A stretch of 7,167 bases of DNA, from contig PLDP01000119.1 of assembly GCA_003136795.1 (NCBI GenBank), forward strand, positions 1-7,167, in the 5' to 3' direction. Each line of letters opens with the position of its first letter. Position 1 is the stretch's first letter. The DNA comes from Actinomycetota bacterium (GTDB taxonomy: Bacteria > Actinomycetota > Thermoleophilia > Gaiellales > Gaiellaceae). The translations under genes were made by a program, and so were the position numbers. The notes beneath the pieces were generated by a model. That model did not search any database, was not told the origin of the DNA, and saw only the letters and a list, made by a program, of their open reading frames with translations. Shown piece by piece: positions 1-5,304 of the stretch.

Positions 1-1
1 G

Positions 2-511
2 CACGACGCGCACGGCGTGATCCGCCGCCGCTTTCAGGTCAAGCGCTGGATCGCCTGCCGGCTCGAGTTCAAAGGACGCCGCCGCGCGCAGCTCCTGCAG
101 CCGGGTCGCTACACCGAGCTCTTCTTCCTCGACGAGGCGACCGCGTTTGCAGCCGGGCACCGGCCGTGCGCCGAGTGTCGCCGCGAGGACTACAACCGGG
201 TCCTGCAGATCGTCGGCGAGACGCGCGCGGACGCGATCGACGAGCGGCTGCACGCGGAGCGGCTCGCGCCGTACCGCACCGCACCGATCGGCGAGCTGCC
301 CGACGCGGCATTTGTGCTCCGCGACGGCGAGCCCTGGCTCGTGCTCGGCGACGAGTTGCTGCGCTGGACGCCGGCCGGGTACGCCGATCGCATCGTACGG
401 CCCCGGAACGGCGAAGCGACGGTGGTCACACCACCGTCGCTCCTCGACGTTCTGCGCGCGGGCTGCACAGGGGCCGTGCCCCTGCTGCACGAGACTGCTA
501 GAAGCCGTTGA
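2..511 (+). CDS. Conserved hypothetical protein with Ada-like CxxC motif (5' truncated)
   Basis: The reading frame is open from base 2 to a TGA at 509-511. A GTG at 17 could serve as a start, but the codons before it (reading HDAHG) continue a conserved N-terminal stretch that I recall from homologues, so the gene very probably begins left of the window. Counted from that GTG, it shows WIACR at 11-15, a hydrophobic FFLDEATAFAAGHRPCAEC segment at 36-54, and a C-terminal part with WTPAGY and TPPSLLDVLRAG. The AAGHRPCxxC stretch resembles the second half of the zinc-binding fold of Ada (AAGFRPCKRC). Together with the Cys at 14 it would give three Cys ligands rather than Ada's four. Metal binding is inference and the function is unknown. 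The last 14 bases overlap the end of the convergent small ORF on the minus strand. Confidence 0.72.
   Translation, partial: HDAHGVIRRRFQVKRWIACRLEFKGRRRAQLLQPGRYTELFFLDEATAFAAGHRPCAECRREDYNRVLQIVGETRADAIDERLHAERLAPYRTAPIGELPDAAFVLRDGEPWLVLGDELLRWTPAGYADRIVRPRNGEATVVTPPSLLDVLRAGCTGAVPLLHETARSR
415..441 (-). terminator. Perfect 12-bp hairpin, candidate terminator of the minus-strand operon
   Basis: Bases 415-426 (AGCGACGGTGGT) and 430-441 are perfect reverse complements around a 3-nt loop. The hairpin lies inside the plus-strand gene, 57 nt beyond the stop codon of the last minus-strand gene (498). It is therefore placed to end transcription of the RHH-DUF4097-small ORF operon. On the minus strand it is followed by TTCGCCGTT, not a clean T run, so termination would be weak or factor-assisted. 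It could equally be a coincidence of codon choice (ATVVTPPS). Confidence 0.35.
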
Positions 512-650
512 CGCGCTGGGGCTTCTGCCAGGCGCCGCGGATCAGCTCCGCCGCCTCCTCGACAAGCCCGAGCTCCGGGCGAGGCTCACCCGCCGAACGC
601 TTGCGGCCGAGGCGCCTCGGCGCCGTCGTGTCCCACGAGAGACGGTTCAT
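498..650 (-). CDS. Small hypothetical protein, 50 aa, third gene of the RHH-DUF4097 operon
   Basis: An ATG at 650-648 overlaps the TGA of the DUF4097 gene (649-647) as ATGA, the classic arrangement for translational coupling, and the frame ends in TAG at 500-498. AGGGGGT at 662-656 is a plausible Shine-Dalgarno sequence 5 nt before the ATG. Third codon positions are nearly all G or C, as in neighbouring genes. The product is 50 residues. Its N-terminal half is basic and Pro/Arg-rich (APRRLGRKR at 10-18). Residues 27-41 (LGLVEEAAELIRGAW) look like an amphipathic acidic helix, followed by a QKPQRVNGF tail. There is no signal peptide, membrane segment or Cys. I do not recognise the family. Position and coupling suggest it works with the RHH or DUF4097 protein. 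Its 3' end overlaps the convergent upstream gene by 14 bp. Confidence 0.62.
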   Translation of the reverse strand: MNRLSWDTTAPRRLGRKRSAGEPRPELGLVEEAAELIRGAWQKPQRVNGF

Positions 651-1498
651 GCATACACCCCCTGTGTGCTCTCCGAGGGCGCCGGGGCCCTCGTGATCCT
701 GATGTCGCCACTGACGGTCTTGGTGCGAATCTCGACGAGCGGGCCGTCGCCGGCGGGCACGTCGCCCGACAGCTCCAGGTCCGAGTGCGTGTCGCCGCTC
801 AAGGTGTTGCAGTCGAGGAAGACCTTCGAACCGCGCCGGACGCCGATCGAGACGTCGCCGGAGACGGAGTGCGCCGAGACGCTGCCCCGCATGACGGCGC
901 CGTGGTCCTGGTCGCCGCTGACGGTGTTGACGTTCACGTTGTCGTAGGCCTCGCCGATCCTCACGTCTCCCGAGGCCGAGTTGATGTTGATCGGGCCGCG
1001 CACGACCTCGATGTCGACGTCACCCGACGCGCTCTGCACGCTCACGCCGTCTCCGGCCTCGCGGACGCTGAGGTCGCCGCTCGCGCTCTTCACGTTGACG
1101 CTGCCCGTGACGCGGTCGGCCTCGATGTCGCCGGAGGCGGTCTGGACGTGGAGCCCTCCGAGCACGCCGAGCGCCCTCAGGTCGGCGGACTTCGTCTTTG
1201 CGCTGACGCTCGAGCCTTGCGGGCAGCGGACGCGGCACGTGATCCCCTGGCGGCCGAACATCCCGCTGAACTCGAACTTCAGGCCGCGCTTGTGCGGGAC
1301 GTCGACGACGACCTGCGGGCCGCCGTGGCTCTCGCGCAGCTCGATCGTGGCCTCGTCGACGAGGCGCTGCGACTCGTCGTCGTGCGCCGTCAGCTCGACC
1401 TCGACCCGTCCGTCGAGCGAAGGGTCGATGGTGATCTCGCCGGAGGCGAGCCGGATCTCCAGCTCGACCGGGCCTGCGACGTCGAATGACTGTTGCAT
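647..1498 (-). CDS. DUF4097-family beta-strand repeat protein
   Basis: This is a 283-residue protein. The ATG at 1498 is chosen because AGGAGG lies 6 nt upstream and overlaps the stop of the preceding gene; an in-frame start at 1585 would lie inside that gene. The N-terminal part (about 1-110) is beta-rich, with one early SGE motif at 19-21. From about 115 on, the motif SGD recurs at 122, 140, 158, 176, 194, 213, 234, 244 and 263. Four consecutive intervals are exactly 18 residues, as expected for one turn of a stacked beta-solenoid. This is the hallmark of the DUF4097/adhesin-like repeat family. No signal peptide, lipobox or membrane helix is visible, so the protein is probably cytoplasmic. 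It is the second gene of the RHH operon. Its molecular role is unknown; a scaffold or binding surface is inference. Confidence 0.95.
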   Translation of the reverse strand: MQQSFDVAGPVELEIRLASGEITIDPSLDGRVEVELTAHDDESQRLVDEATIELRESHGGPQVVVDVPHKRGLKFEFSGMFGRQGITCRVRCPQGSSVSAKTKSADLRALGVLGGLHVQTASGDIEADRVTGSVNVKSASGDLSVREAGDGVSVQSASGDVDIEVVRGPININSASGDVRIGEAYDNVNVNTVSGDQDHGAVMRGSVSAHSVSGDVSIGVRRGSKVFLDCNTLSGDTHSDLELSGDVPAGDGPLVEIRTKTVSGDIRITRAPAPSESTQGVYA

Positions 1499-1504
1499 CT
1501 CGAT

Positions 1505-1510
1505 CCTCCT
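1505..1510 (-). promoter_or_regulatory. Shine-Dalgarno AGGAGG for the DUF4097 gene, overlapping the upstream stop
   Basis: AGGAGG on the minus strand shares its first AG with the TAG stop (1511-1509) of the RHH gene and sits 6 nt before the ATG at 1498. Ribosomes finishing the RHH gene would reload here. The site fixes the DUF4097 start and indicates coupled translation. Confidence 0.85.
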
Positions 1511-1958
1511 AACTCTGGGCGTAGCCCGACAGGCGCTTGCCGCCGACCTGCGCGGGGCGCGATTCCGCGGCGCGCGCGATCGCACGCACGAGCCACGCGT
1601 TGGTCGAGACGCCCTCTCGGCCGGCCGCCTTCTCGACGGCCGTCTTGAGCGACTCGGGCAGGCGCAGGCTGATCCGCGCCGAAAGCTCTTCGCCCGCCAT
1701 GCCCGCGGCCTCGCCGGGGACGTCGACGAACACGAGCTCGGGCTCCTGGCCGGCGAGGCGAACCTCGATGTGGCCGGAGGGCAGCTTCGAAGAAAGCTCC
1801 ACCGCCGCCTGTGAGAACAGGTCGAGCAGCTTCAGCCGCAGGTTCGACCCGAGCGCCTCGCCGAGGCGCTGCGCCACCTGCGCAGACCGCTCGTCGCCGA
1901 GCTCGCCGAGGTTCTGGAGGTCCTGCTGGAGACCTTCGAGGACGATTGTCAGGTTCAT
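1509..1958 (-). CDS. Ribbon-helix-helix (HicB/CopG-like) DNA-binding protein, likely autoregulator
   Basis: This 149-residue protein starts MNLTIVLEGLQQDL, matching the usual beginning of an actinobacterial family often labelled HicB-family antitoxin, which is why the ATG at 1958 is preferred over in-frame ATGs at 1985 and 1997. Residues 1-60 are helical. Residues 63-80 (HIEVRLAGQEPELVFVDV) form a short beta-rich segment. Residues 93-131 are a ribbon-helix-helix domain: the beta strand SARISLRLP, then ESLKTAVEKAA and the second helix around TNAWLVRAIARA. The C-terminus ends with a GGKRLSGYAQS tail. No toxin gene is adjacent. The partner is the DUF4097 gene, whose ribosome binding site overlaps this stop. 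A perfect dyad overlaps its own promoter and start codon, which strongly suggests negative autoregulation. No Shine-Dalgarno sequence precedes the ATG, consistent with leaderless translation. Confidence 0.93.
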   Translation of the reverse strand: MNLTIVLEGLQQDLQNLGELGDERSAQVAQRLGEALGSNLRLKLLDLFSQAAVELSSKLPSGHIEVRLAGQEPELVFVDVPGEAAGMAGEELSARISLRLPESLKTAVEKAAGREGVSTNAWLVRAIARAAESRPAQVGGKRLSGYAQS

Positions 1959-1987
1959 GGGTGATGTCACTATGACATCACCCATGA
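1955..1987. promoter_or_regulatory. Perfect 15-bp-arm inverted repeat, putative RHH operator
   Basis: Bases 1955-1969 (TCATGGGTGATGTCA) and 1973-1987 are exact reverse complements with a 3-nt centre (CTA). The repeat covers the RHH start codon, the predicted -10 box and part of the spacer. Within and next to it, related octamers begin at 1962 (TGATGTCA), 1973 (TGACATCA) and 1985 (TGACGTCT), 11 and 12 bp apart, about one helical turn. Regular half-sites on one DNA face are typical of cooperative binding by RHH dimers. Binding by the adjacent RHH protein is inference. Confidence 0.75.
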
Positions 1988-1997
1988 CGTCTGTCAA
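1969..1997 (-). promoter_or_regulatory. Sigma70-type promoter of the RHH-DUF4097 operon
   Basis: On the minus strand a perfect TTGACA (-35, bases 1997-1992) is followed after exactly 17 nt by CATAGT (-10, bases 1974-1969, 4 of 6 matches to TATAAT). The -10 box ends 10 nt before the ATG at 1958, so transcription would begin only a few bases before, or at, the start codon. That explains the missing Shine-Dalgarno sequence. The dyad at 1955-1987 overlaps the -10 box, so a bound repressor would block RNA polymerase. Confidence 0.7.
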
Positions 1998-2014
1998 GTG
2001 CTACTTCGACGCGC

Positions 2015-2031
2015 GAGCGGTGTCGCCGCTC
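2015..2031 (-). terminator. Weak hairpin just downstream of the small membrane protein gene
   Basis: GAGCGG (2015-2020) and CCGCTC (2026-2031) can pair around a 5-nt loop, 3 nt past the stop at 2035. The stem is only 6 bp and no T run follows on the minus strand. Its position between the DUF6458-like gene and the next promoter makes a terminator role possible but weakly supported. Confidence 0.2.
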
Positions 2032-2034
2032 CTC

Positions 2035-2250
2035 CTACCTCGGCTCGACGGTGGTCGTCGTCCGCCGGCGCACGCCGCCGGGGCCGCCCCAGCTCGACCA
2101 GAAGATGACGGAGAGGATGAGACCGGCAGCGCCGACCACCATGAGGATGATGCCGACCGTGTGGATGTTCAGACCGGAGACGGTCGCGTTGACCGCCCAG
2201 GTGAGGATGGCGCCTGCAGCGATCAGGATCAGGCTGATTGCGATGCCCAT
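2035..2250 (-). CDS. Small two-helix membrane protein, DUF6458-like
   Basis: The product is 71 residues. The ATG at 2250 is fixed by a full AAGGAGGT Shine-Dalgarno sequence (2264-2257) 6 nt upstream; a longer in-frame reading to 2352 would be out of place and run towards the coxB start. It has two hydrophobic helices, about residues 2-22 (GIAISLILIAAGAILTWAV) and 29-50 (HTVGIILMVVGAAGLILSVIFW), joined by a short turn. A charged tail with VRRRTTTTVEPR ends the protein. Layout and sequence match the small actinobacterial membrane proteins annotated as DUF6458, of unknown function. It is divergent from coxB, with 116 nt between the two starts. It has no visible link to the oxidase beyond proximity, and a promoter of its own was not clear. 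Confidence 0.88.
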   Translation of the reverse strand: MGIAISLILIAAGAILTWAVNATVSGLNIHTVGIILMVVGAAGLILSVIFWSSWGGPGGVRRRTTTTVEPR

Positions 2251-2256
2251 GCCAAG

Positions 2257-2264
2257 ACCTCCTT
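2257..2264 (-). promoter_or_regulatory. Full-consensus Shine-Dalgarno AAGGAGGT
   Basis: AAGGAGGT on the minus strand is fully complementary to the 16S rRNA tail and lies 6 nt before the ATG at 2250. It fixes the start of the small membrane protein and predicts strong translation, in contrast with the leaderless or weakly preceded starts of neighbouring genes. Confidence 0.85.
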
Positions 2265-2352
2265 CTTGTTGCTCGCGACGGAGTTTGGTTTCACGACGGT
2301 GCAACGACCGTGAAGGCAAAACGGTTACGCGTCGCCTGAGTTCCGGTTGCAC

Positions 2353-2358
2353 TAGGCT
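2353..2358 (+). promoter_or_regulatory. Possible -10 box (TAGGCT) of the coxB promoter
   Basis: TAGGCT ends 8 nt before the GTG start of coxB and keeps the T-A-x-x-x-T pattern of a -10 hexamer. No good -35 is visible at 16-18 nt upstream. Transcription would start just before or at the GTG, and coxB lacks a Shine-Dalgarno sequence, so a leaderless mRNA is plausible. The same hexamer appears before coxC (6110-6115). Confidence 0.35.
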
Positions 2359-2366
2359 TCGCGCGG

Positions 2367-3359
2367 GTGCGCAGGGGATCGATCATTCAGCTCACCGCGA
2401 TCGGGCTGGTCGCAGGTGCGATTTGCACCGTGGTCGCGCTGGCGATCCCGTGGCTACCGGTGTCCGCCGGCCAGGAGGCCGACCGGATCCACTTCGTCTT
2501 CTGGTTCACGACCGTCATCTGCATCTGCGTGTTCTCGGTCGTCGCCGCGGTGCTCATCTACTCGGTCTGGAAGTTCCGGGCCGGGCCTGACGACGACTCC
2601 GACGGGCCCCCGACCCACGGGAACACCCAGCTCGAGATCGTCTGGACCGCGATCCCGGCCGTGCTCGTGACGGCGATCTCGATCGTCAGCGCGATCGTCC
2701 TCGCCCAGAACGGCCATGCCGGCACGAATCCGCTGATCATCAAGGTGGACGCCCGCCAGTTCGCCTGGAAGTTCACGTACCCGAACGGCAAGAGCTTCGG
2801 CTTCCTGACGGTGCCGACGGGCCGCCACGTGAAGCTCGACATCACCTCCGAGGACGTCATCCACTCGTTCTGGGTGCCGCAGCTCTCGCAGAAGCAAGAT
2901 GCGGTGCCCGGCCAGCACAACTCGATCGTCATCACTCCGACCCGCATCGGCACCTACCCCGTGATCTGCACGGAGCTCTGCGGTCTCGGGCACGCGCTGA
3001 TGCGCAGCCACATCAACATCGTCTCGCCGGCGGGCTACGCGACGTGGGTGAAGCAGGGCAGCGCGGCGAGCGCCGGGCCGCCCGGCCTCGCGGTCTTCCA
3101 GCAGAACGGCTGCGGCGGCTGTCACACCTTCAAGCCGGCGGCGGCGACGGGCAAGGTCGGCCCCGACCTCGACAACCTGGCGCAGTTGGCCAAGCAGGCA
3201 AAGCGCGGGGCGCTCGACGCCTTCATAGAGGAGTCGATCGTCAAGCCGCAGGCCTACATCCAGCCGGGCTTCTCGGACGCGATGCCGCACATCTTCGGGA
3301 CGCAGATCCCGCCCGACAAGCTGAAGCAGCTCGTGCAGTATCTGGCGAAGGGACCCTGA
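2367..3359 (+). CDS. coxB: Cytochrome c oxidase subunit II with fused cytochrome c domain (caa3-type)
   Basis: This 330-residue membrane protein receives electrons for the oxidase. The GTG start is the first start codon after an in-frame TGA at 2337. Hydrophobic segments lie at about 6-34 (signal-like), 42-68 and 91-113; the last two are the usual hairpin anchor. The CuA domain follows (about 122-220) with H166, C201, E203, C205, H209 and M212 in the CxExCGxGHxxM pattern, so all ligands are present. A C-terminal class I cytochrome c domain has CGGCH at 249-253 for covalent heme and M306 (DAMPH) as likely sixth ligand. The fusion identifies a caa3-type enzyme, in which the attached cytochrome c passes electrons to CuA. 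The gene opens the cox operon, ending 3 nt before coxA. It is also called ctaC. Confidence 0.98.
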   Translation: MRRGSIIQLTAIGLVAGAICTVVALAIPWLPVSAGQEADRIHFVFWFTTVICICVFSVVAAVLIYSVWKFRAGPDDDSDGPPTHGNTQLEIVWTAIPAVLVTAISIVSAIVLAQNGHAGTNPLIIKVDARQFAWKFTYPNGKSFGFLTVPTGRHVKLDITSEDVIHSFWVPQLSQKQDAVPGQHNSIVITPTRIGTYPVICTELCGLGHALMRSHINIVSPAGYATWVKQGSAASAGPPGLAVFQQNGCGGCHTFKPAAATGKVGPDLDNLAQLAKQAKRGALDAFIEESIVKPQAYIQPGFSDAMPHIFGTQIPPDKLKQLVQYLAKGP

Positions 3360-3362
3360 GCC

Positions 3363-5303
3363 TTGACCGACGTCGCACACGCCCACGACCCCCACGCAGC
3401 GCCGCCGGCTCCGACCGGCTGGCACCGCCTGACCGCGCCGGGCTGGCTGCGGATCATGTGGGTGACCCCGATCTTCTTCGGGATCGGCCTCGGGCTGCCC
3501 GTGCTGCTCCGCTACCTCGCCGGCTGGGACCCGGTCTGGAAGGGCTCGGTGCTCGTCACCGTCGAGCTCGTCACGACCCCGATCGGCTTCCTCGTCGGCC
3601 TGGGCGGCTTCGACTACTGGGCCTACTACGCCTCCGGCCGCCCGACGCGGGTCGAGGACCACTCCGGCCACGGCGCGCGCTCGTGGCGCGACTACTTCCG
3701 TATCAACACCGACCACAAGGTGATCGGGATCCAGTACCTGGTCACGACGATCTTCTTCTTCTGCGTCGGCGGCCTGTTCGCGCTTCTGTTCCGCGCCGAG
3801 CTCGCACAGCCGGGCGACCAGTTCTTCAACCCGCAGACGTACAACGTGCTCGTCTCGAATCACGCGGCGCTGATGATCTTCCTCTTCGTCATCCCCGCGT
3901 TCGCGGGCCTCGGGAACTACGTCATCCCGTTGATGATCGGCGCCGGCGACATGGCGTTCCCACGCCTGAACGCGCTGTCGTTCTGGCTGCTGCCGATGGC
4001 CGGCTTGATCCTGATCGTCGGCATGGTCACCCCGGGCGGCGGGCCTTCCGCCGGCTGGACGTGTTACGCACCGCTCTGCTCGCACCAGCCGCTCGGGCAA
4101 GTGTTCTTCAACATGGGCGTGCAGTGGGCGGGCGCGAGCTCGATCATGACCGCGCTCAACTTCCTGGTCACGATCATCACCATGCGCGCGCCGGGCATGA
4201 CGTTCTGGCGCCTGCCGCTGCTCGTCTGGGCGAACTTCACGACTTCCTTGCTCGTCGTGATCGCCACTCCCTTTATTGCCGGCTCGCAGTTCTTCGTCAT
4301 GTTCGACCGCGTGCTGCACACGAACTTCTTCGAGCCGGCCGGAGGCGGCTACGTGCTCGGCTACCAGCACATCTTCTGGTTCTACTCGCACCCGGCGGTC
4401 TACATCATGATGCTGCCCGGCTTCGGGATCATCAGCGAGGTGGTCGCGGTCATGAGCCGCAAGCCGATCTTCGGGTACCGGCTGATGGCTCTCTCGCTGA
4501 TGGCGATCCTCGTGCTGGGCTTCTCGGTGTGGGCGCATCACATGTTCGTCGCCGGCATGGCAGGCTGGCTGCGCGTTCCGATGATGGTCACGTCGATGGT
4601 GATCGCGGTCCCGACCGGCATCAAGATCTTCTCGTGGCTCGCCACCATGTGGAACGGCCGAATCCGATTCACGACGCCAATGCTGTTCGCCCTCGGCTTC
4701 CTGTCGATGTTCGTGATCGGCGGCCTCTCCGGCATCTACCTCGCGTCGGTGCCGATCGACATCCACGCCTCGGACACGTACTTCATCGTGGCGCACATCC
4801 ACTACGTGCTCTTCGGCGGCTCCGTGTTCACGATCTTCGCGGGCATCTACTACTGGTTCCCGAAGATGACCGGCCGGATGTACAGCGAGCGGCTCGGCCA
4901 GCTGCACTTCTGGCTGACGTTCATCGGTTTCAACCTGACGTTCTTCCCGATGCACTACATCGGGCTCCAGGGGATGCCGCGTCGCGTCGCCGACTACGCC
5001 CATCGCTTCGCGGACATCAACCTCTTCATCTCGATCGCGTCGTTCGGGCTCGGCGCCTCCACGCTTGTCTTCCTCTACAACATGGTCAACTCGTGGGCGC
5101 ACGGGCCCCGGGCCCCGGGCAACCCGTGGCGCGCGCTGACGCTCGAGTGGCAGGTCAGCTCGCCGCCGCCGATCTTCAACTTCGACGAGCTCCCGCAGGT
5201 CGTCGGCCACCCGTACGAGTACGGCGTTCCCGGCGCGCGCCACGCGATCTTCGGCGCCCCGCAGCCGACCCCCGTGCAGTCCGAGCCGGCCGGAGCCGAC
5301 TGA
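3363..5303 (+). CDS. coxA: Cytochrome c oxidase subunit I, A2-type heme-copper oxidase
   Basis: This is the catalytic subunit (ctaD), 646 residues, which reduces O2 at heme a3-CuB and pumps protons. Visible ligands are H167 and H480 (heme a), H478 (heme a3), and H343, H392 and H393 (CuB), with Y347 positioned for the His-Tyr cross-link. The K-channel Lys is K421 (PTGIKIFSW) and the D-channel entry Asp is D196 (GAGDMAFPRLN). The channel-end Glu of A1 enzymes (HPEVY) is replaced: the motif is YSHPAVY (341-347), the A2 signature. The residue before D471-T472-Y473 is Ser, where many family members have the His that binds Mg. The canonical fold starts near 111 (INTDHK). Before it, residues 1-110 add a His-rich tail and two extra hydrophobic segments (about 31-52 and 61-88), making the protein about 100 residues longer than usual. 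The TTG start lies 3 nt after coxB with only a weak GGGA nearby. Confidence 0.98.
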   Translation: MTDVAHAHDPHAAPPAPTGWHRLTAPGWLRIMWVTPIFFGIGLGLPVLLRYLAGWDPVWKGSVLVTVELVTTPIGFLVGLGGFDYWAYYASGRPTRVEDHSGHGARSWRDYFRINTDHKVIGIQYLVTTIFFFCVGGLFALLFRAELAQPGDQFFNPQTYNVLVSNHAALMIFLFVIPAFAGLGNYVIPLMIGAGDMAFPRLNALSFWLLPMAGLILIVGMVTPGGGPSAGWTCYAPLCSHQPLGQVFFNMGVQWAGASSIMTALNFLVTIITMRAPGMTFWRLPLLVWANFTTSLLVVIATPFIAGSQFFVMFDRVLHTNFFEPAGGGYVLGYQHIFWFYSHPAVYIMMLPGFGIISEVVAVMSRKPIFGYRLMALSLMAILVLGFSVWAHHMFVAGMAGWLRVPMMVTSMVIAVPTGIKIFSWLATMWNGRIRFTTPMLFALGFLSMFVIGGLSGIYLASVPIDIHASDTYFIVAHIHYVLFGGSVFTIFAGIYYWFPKMTGRMYSERLGQLHFWLTFIGFNLTFFPMHYIGLQGMPRRVADYAHRFADINLFISIASFGLGASTLVFLYNMVNSWAHGPRAPGNPWRALTLEWQVSSPPPIFNFDELPQVVGHPYEYGVPGARHAIFGAPQPTPVQSEPAGAD

Positions 5304-5304
5304 C

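Noticed and set aside
606..621. 16-bp perfect palindrome GCCGAGGCGCCTCGGC
   Set aside because: It has no loop, lies inside the small ORF's Arg/Pro codons, and short GC palindromes are expected at this base composition.
785..1489. Plus-strand frame opposite the DUF4097 gene
   Set aside because: Its repeating VDVDVA-like translation is the complement of the SGD repeats; the minus-strand frame has the recognised family pattern and a strong ribosome binding site.
1509..1958. Antitoxin of a HicAB-type toxin-antitoxin system
   Set aside because: No HicA-like or other toxin ORF lies on either side; the partner is DUF4097, and the protein matches a longer regulator family rather than a classic antitoxin.
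5103..5119. Tandem GGGCCCC repeat
   Set aside because: It encodes the Gly-Pro-Arg-Ala-Pro-Gly linker near the CoxA C-terminus; two copies of a 7-mer in GC-rich coding DNA are unremarkable.
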